This document shows, piece by piece, positions 36,186-44,719 of a stretch of DNA of 64,000 nucleotides (within the stretch, counting starts at the first letter, position 1; the number at the start of each line of letters is the position of its first letter). Origin of the DNA: Pseudomonas wadenswilerensis (GTDB lineage: Bacteria > Pseudomonadota > Gammaproteobacteria > Pseudomonadales > Pseudomonadaceae); the NCBI RefSeq assembly GCF_900497695.1, contig NZ_UIDD01000010.1, forward strand, positions 372,001 through 436,000, given 5' to 3'. A program made the translations under genes and the position numbers. The notes beneath the pieces are model-generated. The model saw only the letters and a list, made by a program, of their open reading frames with translations, had not been told where the DNA came from and made no database searches.

Positions 36186-36821
36186 GTGAAAAAGTCTGCA
36201 CTGTCCCTTGCGGTGCTTGTGAGCCTGGCGTCTGCCACGGCCATGGCCGCGACCACAGACCTGACCGTAACCGGCAACATTACGCCATCGGCGTGTGCCC
36301 CGACATTCGCCAACGGCGGTGTGGTTGATTATGGCTCCCTCGCGGTAACCGAGCTTGAAGAGATCTCTTACGGCTACCTGCTGCCTGCAAAGTCGCTAAA
36401 CCTCTCCATTGAGTGCAACACCCCGGCGACCTTTGCCCTCATCGCCAGTGACAACCGCCGAGACAGCGGCGACGCTCCCGGGGGAGTGTTCGGTCTTGGC
36501 AAGCATCAGGACCAGAACATTGGTGGATACCGGCTCAGATGGAATAGCGAAGATGTCCTGATCGATGGGGCGCAAGGCACGACCGTGGAGTCAATGGACG
36601 CCGGCAACTCCTGGAAGATTGTCTCGACCGGCATGGTTGAAGAATCAGGGTACTGGCCGCAGTTTCGACTGGGCTTCTCCACGGGTGTCGAGCCCAGGCC
36701 TTCAGCAGCGAGCAGCGTGAGCGTCGTCATGAACATTCATGGTCATGTCAAAAAGGAGCTGCCTTTCAGCGACCGCGTAGAGCTGGACGGCAGTACGACC
36801 GTTGAGCTGGTCTATCTCTAG
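36186..36821 (+). CDS. Pilin-like DUF1120 protein 3
   Basis: This 211-residue exported protein starts with GTG at 36186 after AGAAGGAAAGCGTT. The signal peptide ends near residue 21, the cysteine pair is Cys37 (ITPSACAPTF) and Cys77 (NLSIECNTPATFALIASDNR), and the C-terminal strand is STTVELVYL. The open frame also runs upstream to an ATG at 36129, directly after a G9 tract, but the GTG matches the duplicate gene's start. It is a paralogue of protein 2, with a different middle region. Confidence 0.83.
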   Translation: MKKSALSLAVLVSLASATAMAATTDLTVTGNITPSACAPTFANGGVVDYGSLAVTELEEISYGYLLPAKSLNLSIECNTPATFALIASDNRRDSGDAPGGVFGLGKHQDQNIGGYRLRWNSEDVLIDGAQGTTVESMDAGNSWKIVSTGMVEESGYWPQFRLGFSTGVEPRPSAASSVSVVMNIHGHVKKELPFSDRVELDGSTTVELVYL

Positions 36822-36958
36822 TCGCTCACTCCAGGGGTCGTGAACAAGGATTCTCGCGACCCGGTCCTACTCCACGGCCAGCGCACTCCCCCGCTTCGAG
36901 CTTGCCGGATGCAACTCGAGGGGAGCGGCGCTCGGCACCGCACAAGAACCTTACAACC

Positions 36959-37675
36959 ATGACTATTGCGTGCAAATCCTTTGCCGGCAGCCTGCTGCCT
37001 GCGATTCTCATCTGCACCCTACCTCTGATACAGGCACACGCCGACGGTATGGTGCCCCGGACTTCGGTGGTGATCGTTGAAGAAGCCCGCGCCAACGGCA
37101 GCGACTTCGTGGTCACCAACACCGACCCCCATGCCGCCCTGCTGGCGGTATTTATCGAAAACCCGAGTGAAGACACCGACAACCTGCTGGTGGTGCAGCC
37201 CACGGTGGCCCGGGTGGAGGCAGGCAAAGAGCAGCAGGTGATCTTCCACTACGTGGGTAACGAGCCGCTGCAGACCCAACGCCTGCGCCGGGTGATCTTC
37301 GAAGGCATCCGCGAAACCGCGCCGGGTGACCCCGGGGCTATGCGGGTCAACTTCGGCGTGCGCCAGAACCTGCCGGTGATCCTTCACCCCAAGGGCCTGG
37401 CGCGCAACAGCGAACCCTGGAAAGGCCTGGCCTGGCGCATCGACGGCAAACAGCTGCGGGTGGAGAACAACACGCCCTACGTGGTGCGCCTGGCCCAGGA
37501 ACTGAAACTGCTGCCCGGCCAGCACGCCCTGGACCTTGGCCGCACCTACGTGCTGGCCAACGAAACCATCACCCTCGACTTGCCTGATGCCGCCGCCGCG
37601 GCCAACACCGTGCGCTTTCAACCGGCCACGGTCTATGGCTTTGCGGTCGATCCCTATGAGGCAAGCATCCTGTGA
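36959..37675 (+). CDS. Periplasmic pilus chaperone (PapD-like)
   Basis: The 238-residue protein has a signal peptide ending near residue 30 (IQAHADG) and two immunoglobulin-like domains. GMVPRTSVVIVEEARANGSD opens the first; QQVIFHYVGNEPLQTQRLRR and MRVNFGVRQNLPVILHPKGL mark the end of domain 1 and the hinge region. It should fold pilins by donating a strand and deliver them to the usher. The ribosome site is weak. It lies 137 bases after pilin 3 and overlaps the usher gene by four bases (GTGA). Confidence 0.88.
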   Translation: MTIACKSFAGSLLPAILICTLPLIQAHADGMVPRTSVVIVEEARANGSDFVVTNTDPHAALLAVFIENPSEDTDNLLVVQPTVARVEAGKEQQVIFHYVGNEPLQTQRLRRVIFEGIRETAPGDPGAMRVNFGVRQNLPVILHPKGLARNSEPWKGLAWRIDGKQLRVENNTPYVVRLAQELKLLPGQHALDLGRTYVLANETITLDLPDAAAAANTVRFQPATVYGFAVDPYEASIL

Positions 37676-40134
37676 AGGTCATCGTTGATGCCATTGGCAA
37701 ACCCCGTCCGCGCGAGCAATTGATACTGGGGTTGTGTCTCACCCTGCTGGGCCTTGAGACTTTCAAGCCGGCGCGCGCGGCCAATGAACCCACCCCGCCG
37801 GAGCACAGCGTGTTCGACCAGGAGGTACTGCGCCAGCGCGGTATCGACCCTAAACTTGCCGCTCTGTTCGGCCGGCAAACGCGCTTCCCGCCTGGGCGCC
37901 AGCAGGTCAGCCTGAGCGTCAACGGCCGCGACAAGGGCACCACCCAGGCGCGTTTCGGCGAAGATGGCAGCCTGTGCGTCGATGACGCCTTGCTGGCCTT
38001 CGCAGGGCTGCGCCAACCCGCCGAATGGTCCACCACCCTGGATGAACAGGACATGCCCACCGACCCGGACTGCCGGGCCCTGGGCACGGCCTTCCCCCAG
38101 GCCCAGGTCGAATTGCAACCCGGTCAGCACCAAGTGCGGTTGTTCGTGCCGGACCAGGCGCTGCGGGACGAACGACAATGGTCCGATGGCTACAGCCAGG
38201 GCGGTGTCGCCGGGTTGTTGAACTATGACATCTTCGGCTCGTTCAACCGCTATGACGGTGAATCCAGCCGTTATGCCGCAGCCAACACCGAAGTGGGGGT
38301 GAACCTGGACAACTGGATCCTGCGCAGCCGCCAGGTGCACAGCCGCTTCGACGGCAAGGTGCGCAGCGAGATGCTCGACACCTATGTGCAACGCAGCTTC
38401 GCCCAGCAGCGCAGCCTGTTCCAGGCCGGCGAGATCAGCCTGGTCAACCCGGTGCTCAACGGGGCGCAGATCATCGGTGCGCAGGTCACTCCCGAGTACG
38501 GCCTGCTATCACAGTTGGACACCGCCAGCGTACAAGGCATCGCCAACAGCCAGGCGCGGGTCGAGGTGCACCAGAACGGCGCCTTGCTGTACAGCACGGT
38601 GGTGCAGCCCGGGCCCTTCACCCTCACTAACATACCGCGCATTACCTCGCGCTCGGACCTGGAAGTAACGGTGATCGAGACCAATGGCGAGCAACGGCGC
38701 TTTCGCGTGCCGGCCAGCCTGGCGGCCAGCGCCCGCCCGCAAAGCGGTTACAGTGTCGGCGCCGGCGTGGTGCGCAGTCATGGTCATGGCACGGACGACC
38801 CGGCGGTGGTGAGCCTGGGCCAGACCGGCGCCCTGGGTAATACCTCAAGCTTGAGCAGCGGCCTGATCCTCGCCCAGGGCTATCGCAGCTTGGGCGCCAG
38901 CCTCGGCACGGCGCTCACGCCACGGGTCAGCGCTGAAGTCTTTGCCATCGGCACACACGCCAGCAGCCTTGATCAACAAGGTGCGCAACTGGGCGGCCAG
39001 CTCAACTGGCAACTGCACGAACAATGGAGCAGCCTGGTGGCCGGCAACCACCGCAGCCGCGGCTACCGCGAATTGCTCGACAACACCTACCGCGACAACG
39101 ATCAGCTCATCTCCAGCTACCGCGACCAGTTCAGCACCAGCCTGCGCTGGGCCAGCCACACCCTGGGCAGCCTCAATCTGGGTTACACGCAAACCACTTA
39201 TTACGAGCACGACAGCAGCCAGCGGCTGTTCCTGTCCTGGGGCAACAGCTACAACGGTGTAACGCTCTCGGCGACGGTGGAAAAAGCCCTCGGAAGCAAC
39301 GATGGCTACAACGACGACGCCCTGTACTTCAGCGCCAGCCTCCCGCTGGATGGTCGTCGGCGCCTGCGCAGCAGCGTGCGCCATAACGACACCAGCACCA
39401 CCAGTACCGTTGCCTACAACGAACAGGTCAACGACAGCTTTGGCTACCGCCTGGGTGCCGAGCACCGTTCGGGCGATTCCAGCACCCTGGCCAGCGCCGG
39501 TCTTTCCGCGTTACCGCGCTACACCCAACTGGACCTGAACTACAGCGGCGATGGCGATAACACCAACTACAACCTGGGCCTGCGCGGCGGTATCGCGGTA
39601 CATGGCGCCGGGATCACACCCTCGCCCTACCCGATCCGCGACACCTTCGCGATCCTCTCGGTCACCGACACTTCCGGGGTCAAGGCCAGCACGCCCAGCG
39701 GGCCGGTGTGGACCGATTACGCCGGCAATGCGGTAATCGCCTCGCTGGCCGCCTATGGCAAAAGCCCGGTCGAGGTAGACAGCCAGAGCCTGCCGACCCA
39801 CATCAATGTCGACCAGGGTGCCGGTGTGCTGCACGCCAGTCGCGGGGCAGTGCCGCGCCTGAGTTTCCGGGCCTGGAGTACCCGACGGGTACTGCTGACC
39901 TTGCTCGACGACAGCGGCCAGCCCTTGGCCAGTGGCGCTTCGGTGTTCGACGACCGCGGGCGCTTCATCAACCTGGTGCAACCGGGCGGACTGGTGTTCA
40001 TCGACAACAGCGCCGACATCGGTCACCTGATCGTCAGCGACCACCAGGCCCGCGAGTGCCGCGTGACCCTTGACCCCGACACTGTCGCCGTCAGCGACAG
40101 CTACTACACCCAGGTCCAACGCACCTGCAGTTGA
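37672..40134 (+). CDS. Outer-membrane usher of the chaperone-usher pilus
   Basis: The 820-residue protein has an N-terminal periplasmic domain (FDQEVLRQRGIDPKLAALFG, FPPGRQQVSLSVNGRDKG). A translocation pore follows, with the plug-region segment VVQPGPFTLTNIPRITSRSD and many alternating barrel strands. C-terminal domains contain FDDRGRFINLVQPGGLVF and end ECRVTLD and TCS, probably disulfide-linked. It secretes and assembles pilin-chaperone complexes. The start is GTG, coupled to the chaperone. It may belong to the branch that includes the TcfC/CS1 ushers; I cannot settle the clade by eye. It appears intact. Confidence 0.9.
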   Translation: MKVIVDAIGKPRPREQLILGLCLTLLGLETFKPARAANEPTPPEHSVFDQEVLRQRGIDPKLAALFGRQTRFPPGRQQVSLSVNGRDKGTTQARFGEDGSLCVDDALLAFAGLRQPAEWSTTLDEQDMPTDPDCRALGTAFPQAQVELQPGQHQVRLFVPDQALRDERQWSDGYSQGGVAGLLNYDIFGSFNRYDGESSRYAAANTEVGVNLDNWILRSRQVHSRFDGKVRSEMLDTYVQRSFAQQRSLFQAGEISLVNPVLNGAQIIGAQVTPEYGLLSQLDTASVQGIANSQARVEVHQNGALLYSTVVQPGPFTLTNIPRITSRSDLEVTVIETNGEQRRFRVPASLAASARPQSGYSVGAGVVRSHGHGTDDPAVVSLGQTGALGNTSSLSSGLILAQGYRSLGASLGTALTPRVSAEVFAIGTHASSLDQQGAQLGGQLNWQLHEQWSSLVAGNHRSRGYRELLDNTYRDNDQLISSYRDQFSTSLRWASHTLGSLNLGYTQTTYYEHDSSQRLFLSWGNSYNGVTLSATVEKALGSNDGYNDDALYFSASLPLDGRRRLRSSVRHNDTSTTSTVAYNEQVNDSFGYRLGAEHRSGDSSTLASAGLSALPRYTQLDLNYSGDGDNTNYNLGLRGGIAVHGAGITPSPYPIRDTFAILSVTDTSGVKASTPSGPVWTDYAGNAVIASLAAYGKSPVEVDSQSLPTHINVDQGAGVLHASRGAVPRLSFRAWSTRRVLLTLLDDSGQPLASGASVFDDRGRFINLVQPGGLVFIDNSADIGHLIVSDHQARECRVTLDPDTVAVSDSYYTQVQRTCS

Positions 40135-40221
40135 AGCCCTTTCGCGACGACATGACGCCAGACGGCAGCCACACGTTGTGTCGTCCTTCCACACACCGCT
40201 CTGGTGAGGACGCGTCAAATC

Positions 40222-41349
40222 ATGAACACCCGGCAAAATTCCCAGCTTGTATTGCTTCTTCTCTTCAGCCTGCCGCTGACTGCCATTGCCGGCGAATGCC
40301 GACTGCACGTCACTCCGGCGCCGCTGGACTATGGCACCCTCGACCGAACCCGCCTGCAACCCGGCAGCCCGGGCCTGGCGCTACTGGAGAAAACCGCCCA
40401 ATTGACCTTGAGCTGCAGCGAACCCACCGACCTGAGCCTGTTCTACACAGCCAATGCCCTGGATACCGAGCGCTTCGAACTGGCCGCTGGCGGTCACTAC
40501 CGAATGCGTGCCGAGGATGCCTTTGTCGACGGCGAGCGAGTCGACCTGGCCCGGATCGAGCAGGCCGGCGCGCTACCGGGCCCGGCCAGTGGCTCGCTGG
40601 GCTGGCAACCGCGTAGTGGCATTGTCCCCGTCCGCGCCGGCAAGGCGGTGCAAGGCCGCAGCCTGAGCCTGAACCTGGTATTCGAAGCCGAACTGTCCGC
40701 CAAGGCCTTTGAAGTGCGCGAGTCGACCGCGTTCCGTACAACCGGGCAGTTCGTTGCTCCGCTACCCGGCAGCCATGCAGAACTTGCCTTGCAATGGCAG
40801 ATCCAGCCAGCGGCCTGCACGCCGATGCTGTCCCAGGGCGGGGTGGTGAATTACGGCAAGATCAGCATGCAGACCCTGAACAGCGACAAACGCACGCGTC
40901 TGCCCACGCGCCAGCTGAACCTGTCGATCCAGTGCGACAGCCCGGCGCGCTATGCCCTGCTGATGCAGGACAACCGCGATGGCAGCGCCGTGGTCGACTC
41001 CCTTAACTTCTATGGTTTGGGCCGTGATGCCAGCGAGAACAAGATCGGCCTGTATGAGGTGCAGATCGACCCGCTGCACATCAGCGCCGACCAGTTGCCG
41101 GCGGTGTACGTCACCCAGTCGACCCGCGGCACGGGCTGGAGCACCGCGGGCAGTACCAGCAAACCGCTGACCACCACCACCCTGCTCGGCTTCAACGATG
41201 TCGAGAACAACATTAGCGGCCCGATCGCCATCCGCCACCTGAGCACGCCGATCAACATCATGCCGGTGATCGCTGCCACCGACGAGCTGGACAACCGCCA
41301 GGACATCCACCTCGACGGCTCGGCCACGATCGAGATCATCTACCTGTAA
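40222..41349 (+). CDS. Two-domain DUF1120-like protein, probable pilus tip adhesin
   Basis: This 375-residue exported protein has a signal peptide to about residue 23. Its N-terminal domain (24-190) has its own cysteine pair (GECRLHV; LTLSCSEPTDLSL). The C-terminal domain (from about 194) repeats the pilin pattern exactly (QPAACTPMLSQGGVVNYGKI, LSIQCDSPARYALLMQDNR) and ends ATIEIIYL. An extra N-terminal domain joined to a pilin domain is the layout of tip adhesins. The ATG at 40222 is preferred to a GTG six codons upstream. A bidirectional terminator follows at once. Confidence 0.8.
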   Translation: MNTRQNSQLVLLLLFSLPLTAIAGECRLHVTPAPLDYGTLDRTRLQPGSPGLALLEKTAQLTLSCSEPTDLSLFYTANALDTERFELAAGGHYRMRAEDAFVDGERVDLARIEQAGALPGPASGSLGWQPRSGIVPVRAGKAVQGRSLSLNLVFEAELSAKAFEVRESTAFRTTGQFVAPLPGSHAELALQWQIQPAACTPMLSQGGVVNYGKISMQTLNSDKRTRLPTRQLNLSIQCDSPARYALLMQDNRDGSAVVDSLNFYGLGRDASENKIGLYEVQIDPLHISADQLPAVYVTQSTRGTGWSTAGSTSKPLTTTTLLGFNDVENNISGPIAIRHLSTPINIMPVIAATDELDNRQDIHLDGSATIEIIYL

Positions 41350-41351
41350 AC

Positions 41352-41382
41352 AAAAACGCCCCGCAGAGCGGGGCGTTTTTTT
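41352..41382. terminator. Bidirectional terminator between the pilus cluster and aroP
   Basis: ACGCCCCGC, AGA, GCGGGGCGT form a 9-bp stem flanked by AAAAA on the left and TTTTTTT on the right. It ends both the rightward pilus transcript and leftward aroP. Confidence 0.92.
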
Positions 41383-41394
41383 CAACCGGGTGAA

Positions 41395-42816
41395 TCAGCG
41401 TTTAAGCGATGCCGGGGTTGCCGCGGCCGCCGCTTTGCTGCGGTTGGTTTTCAGGCTGTAGCACACGCCCATCACCAGCAGCCAGACCGGAATCGCATAG
41501 ACCGAAATCTGGATGCCCGGGATCTGCAGCATGATGCCCAGGATCAGCACCACGAAGGCCAGGCAGATGTAGTTGCCATAGGGGTACCACAGGGCCTTGA
41601 ACAGTGGGGTCTGGCCGGTCTTGTTCAGGTGCTGGCGGAACTTCAGGTGCGAGTAGCTGATCATTGCCCAGTTGATCACCAGGGCGGCAACCACCAGCGA
41701 CATCAGCAGTTCCAGCGCATGCTGCGGGATGAAGTAGTTGAGCAGCACCGCAACCAGGGTCACCGCAGCCGAAGCCATGATCGAACGCACCGGCACGCCG
41801 CGCTTGTCGATCTTCGCCAGGCCCGCCGGGGCATCGCCCTGCTCGGCCATGCCGTAGAGCATGCGCGCGTTGCAATAGGTACCGCTGTTGTACACTGACA
41901 GCGCCGCGGTCAGGACCACGAAGTTGAGGATGTGTGCGGCAACATCACTGCCCAGCAGCGAGAAAACCTGCACGAACGGGCTGGCGCCATAGGTACCACC
42001 GGCCGCATCGAGGCTGGTGACCAGGCTGTCCCATGGGGTCAGCGACAGCAGCACCACCAGGGCACCGATGTAGAAAATCAGGATACGGTAGATCACCTGA
42101 TTGATCGCTTTGGGGATCACGGTCTTCGGTTTTTCGGCTTCGGCTGCGGTGAAACCGAGCATTTCCAGGCCGCCGAAAGAGAACATGATGATCGCCAGGG
42201 CCATCACCAGGCCGCTGACGCCATTGGGGAAGAAGCCGCCGTGTTCCCACAGGTTGCTCACCGAAGCCTGCGGGCCGCCGCTACCGCTGGCCAGCATCCA
42301 GCTGCCCAGGGCGATCATGCCGACGATGGCCAGGACCTTGATGATCGCGAACCAGAACTCGGCCTCGCCGAACACTTTGACGTTGGCCAGGTTGATCGCG
42401 TTGATCAGGATGAAGAAGGCAGCCGCCGAGGCCCAGGTCGGGATCTCCGGCCACCAGTAGTGCACGTACTTGCCGACCGCGGTGAGTTCCGACATACCCA
42501 CCAGGATGTACAGCATCCAGCAGTTCCAGCCCGACAGGAAGCCAGCGAAACCGCCCCAGTATTTGTGCGCGAAGTGACTGAAGGAACCGGCCACCGGCTC
42601 TTCGACGATCATCTCGCCGAGCTGGCGCATGATCATGAAGGCGATGAAGCCACAGATCGCATAGCCGAGGATCATCGACGGGCCCGCCGACTTCATCACC
42701 CCGGCCGAACCCAGGAACAGCCCGGTACCGATTGCACCGCCCAGGGCGATCAACTGGATATGGCGATTTTTCAGGCCGCGTTTCAGCTCGCCTGAATGTG
42801 TGTTTTGTCCACTCAT
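41395..42816 (-). CDS. aroP: Aromatic amino acid permease (AroP type)
   Basis: The 473-residue amino acid-polyamine-organocation permease has twelve hydrophobic helices. It begins MSGQNTHSGELKRGLKNRHI, then LIALGGAIGTGLFLGSAGVM, the unwound substrate-binding helix 1. FSFGGLEMLGFTAAEAEKP and the later YNSGTYCNARMLYGMAEQGD fit AroP/PheP-type transporters. The ATG at 42816 has AGGTGA upstream; the open frame extends 34 codons further. A PhhR-box palindrome about 510 bases upstream links it to aromatic amino acid control. Confidence 0.88.
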   Translation of the reverse strand: MSGQNTHSGELKRGLKNRHIQLIALGGAIGTGLFLGSAGVMKSAGPSMILGYAICGFIAFMIMRQLGEMIVEEPVAGSFSHFAHKYWGGFAGFLSGWNCWMLYILVGMSELTAVGKYVHYWWPEIPTWASAAAFFILINAINLANVKVFGEAEFWFAIIKVLAIVGMIALGSWMLASGSGGPQASVSNLWEHGGFFPNGVSGLVMALAIIMFSFGGLEMLGFTAAEAEKPKTVIPKAINQVIYRILIFYIGALVVLLSLTPWDSLVTSLDAAGGTYGASPFVQVFSLLGSDVAAHILNFVVLTAALSVYNSGTYCNARMLYGMAEQGDAPAGLAKIDKRGVPVRSIMASAAVTLVAVLLNYFIPQHALELLMSLVVAALVINWAMISYSHLKFRQHLNKTGQTPLFKALWYPYGNYICLAFVVLILGIMLQIPGIQISVYAIPVWLLVMGVCYSLKTNRSKAAAAATPASLKR

Positions 42817-43399
42817 GAACGAAGTCACCTGCTTGTTTTTATCTGTGACGGAATCGGACCCACCGCGCTCGTGGCGCAGCGGAATTAACAAGGTGATTAC
42901 CTTGAAGATCTTGGACAACTGCTGCCCATCCAGGGCAAAAGCCGTGGGCGAATCAGCCGGGTGTCAGCAAGAGTGCGCGGTACGCATTGGGGTCACAGTT
43001 AAAACGCGGCGCATTGTATACCCCTACAGACGCGCAGGGGTCAACACGTTGCGTAACTGTCTGACGACAAAACGCACCGGTCCTGAGGAAGGGTTCTAGC
43101 CTGGGGGGGTAATTGGCGTACATGGCGCCTCCATTTGTTCTTATTGAATGCCCGGCTCTCCGGCCCGGCTTTGCACACGGCAATGGCGCCTATCTCACCG
43201 TTCCCAGGGCTTGCGAACAAGCCGTTGACGGGCACGTAAAGCGCCCTGGCCCGGGCGTTCCGGCAAGTTCTGTTTACAGCGGGGAAAATCTGCACCGAAG
43301 GCCCGCTTATCGGCCAGTATTTGTAACGATTTATTTACAAGGTGGTTTAAAAACTTGCCACACCTTACGGAAGTGTCTGTAAGACAAGGAAATTCGGGC
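42817..43399. other. Long non-coding gap upstream of aroP
   Basis: No gene is supported in these 583 bases; the short open frames have no ribosome sites or known products. A PhhR-box palindrome lies at 43322-43339, far from the aroP start. That suggests either a long aroP leader or an unannotated transcript beginning near 43280. The aroP promoter was not assigned. Confidence 0.5.
43322..43339. promoter_or_regulatory. PhhR-box palindrome upstream of aroP
   Basis: TGTAAC-GATTTA-TTTACA matches TGTAAA-N6-TTTACA at eleven of twelve positions, better than the phhA sites. It lies 483 bases upstream of the aroP start codon and 102 bases beyond the rluB stop. Confidence 0.65.
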
Positions 43400-43427
43400 A
43401 AAAAAAAGCCAACCCGAAGGTTGGCTC
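43400..43427 (-). terminator. Terminator of the rnm-yciO-scpAB-rluB transcript
   Basis: Read leftward, AGCCAACC, TTCG, GGTTGGCT is followed by a run of T residues. The stem with a UUCG tetraloop lies 15 bases past the rluB stop codon. Confidence 0.92.
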
Positions 43428-43441
43428 CTACCCCACCCGAC

Positions 43442-44569
43442 TTACGGGCGCGGCTTGTTGCGGGTGCTGCCCGGACGCTTGGGCGCCGGCTTGCCGCGCT
43501 TGTTCATGTCGCTCGGGCGCTCGGCCACGGTGCTGCCACGGCCGCTGTCCTTGCGTGGGGCCTCGCCACGCGGTTGACGGGCTGGACGCTCGTCGCCACG
43601 CGGCTGACGAACCGGACGCTCGGCTTCACCCCGGGGCTGGCGCGCAGGGCGCTCGCCGGTAGCAGCGCCATCCTGAGCCGGACGCAGGTTACGCACGCGC
43701 TCACCACGGCCCAAAGGACGGGTGGACTTGCGCTGCAGGCGCTCGAGCTTGTCCTTGCTCTTGTGGTTCAGTGCCGGCATGGCCACCGGGGTCAGGCCCA
43801 CTTCGGCGGCGAGGATGTCGACTTCCTGCTGGCTCATTTCGCGCCAGCGGCCCATCGGCAGGTCGGAATTGAGGAACACCGGACCGAAACGCACGCGCTT
43901 CAGGCGGCTGACCACCAGGCCCTGGGATTCCCACAGGCGGCGTACTTCACGGTTGCGGCCTTCCATCACCACGCAGTGGTACCAATGGTTGAAGCCTTCA
44001 CCGCCAGGGGCTTCCTGGATATCGGTGAAACGCGCCGGGCCGTCTTCGAGCACGACACCGGCCTTGAGGCGGGCAATCATGTCTTCGTCGACTTCACCAC
44101 GCACGCGCACTGCGTACTCACGGTCCATTTCGTAGGACGGGTGCATCAGGCGGTTGGCCAGCTCACCGTCGGTGGTGAACATCAGCAGGCCGGTGGTGTT
44201 GATGTCGAGGCGGCCGATATTGATCCAGCGGCCTTCTTTCGGCCGTGGCAGGCGGTCGAACACGGTCGGACGGCCTTCCGGGTCGTCACGGGTGCAGATC
44301 TCGCCGTCGGGCTTGTTGTACATGATCACCCGGCGCACGGTTTCAGCGGCTTCTTCGCGCTTGATCACGCGGCCGTCGACCGAGATCGCATCGTGCAGGT
44401 CGACACGCTGGCCAAGACTGGCATTGACGCCATTGACCTTGATCCGGCCCTGGCTGATCCAGGCCTCGACGTCACGGCGCGAACCCACACCGATACGGGC
44501 GAGAACTTTTTGCAGTTTCTCGCCTGATGGCGGCAATGGCTGGGTTTCTTGCAGGTCTTTTTCACTCAT
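43442..44569 (-). CDS. rluB: 23S rRNA pseudouridine synthase RluB
   Basis: The 375-residue protein has an S4 RNA-binding domain (EKLQKVLARIGVGSRRDVEA) and an RsuA/RluB catalytic domain. The latter carries the active-site motif GRLDINTTGLLMFTTDGELA and GRNREVRRLWESQGL. The C-terminal third (about 260-375) is a disordered Arg/Pro-rich tail with near-repeats of RPARQPRGE, longer than in E. coli RluB (about 290). It modifies U2605 of 23S rRNA. The ATG at 44569 has GGAGGTG upstream. Gene order beside scpB is conserved. Confidence 0.94.
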   Translation of the reverse strand: MSEKDLQETQPLPPSGEKLQKVLARIGVGSRRDVEAWISQGRIKVNGVNASLGQRVDLHDAISVDGRVIKREEAAETVRRVIMYNKPDGEICTRDDPEGRPTVFDRLPRPKEGRWINIGRLDINTTGLLMFTTDGELANRLMHPSYEMDREYAVRVRGEVDEDMIARLKAGVVLEDGPARFTDIQEAPGGEGFNHWYHCVVMEGRNREVRRLWESQGLVVSRLKRVRFGPVFLNSDLPMGRWREMSQQEVDILAAEVGLTPVAMPALNHKSKDKLERLQRKSTRPLGRGERVRNLRPAQDGAATGERPARQPRGEAERPVRQPRGDERPARQPRGEAPRKDSGRGSTVAERPSDMNKRGKPAPKRPGSTRNKPRP

Positions 44570-44719
44570 GCTGGGCACCTCCCGGTGTATTTACAAAAAT
44601 CTGGTATGGCGGACAAGCGCCAAAAAGGGTCGCGAATCATACGCTGATCGCGGCGTGAACGCACCTGAGACTAGCCGAAATTGTAAAAGTTGCCGGCGCT
44701 TCGCGCCCAGCGGCTGAAG

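Noticed and set aside
37672..40134. Usher considered as a pseudogene, because many pilus clusters decay
   Set aside because: The 820-residue frame is uninterrupted, with N-terminal, pore/plug and C-terminal regions all recognisable.
33642..41349. Prophage or integrative element around the pilus cluster
   Set aside because: No integrase, transposase, att-like direct repeat or phage structural gene was seen. An acquired island remains possible but has no mobility gene here.
43195..43401. A 68-codon leftward open frame upstream of aroP
   Set aside because: It lacks a ribosome site, overlaps the rluB terminator region and has no recognisable motif.
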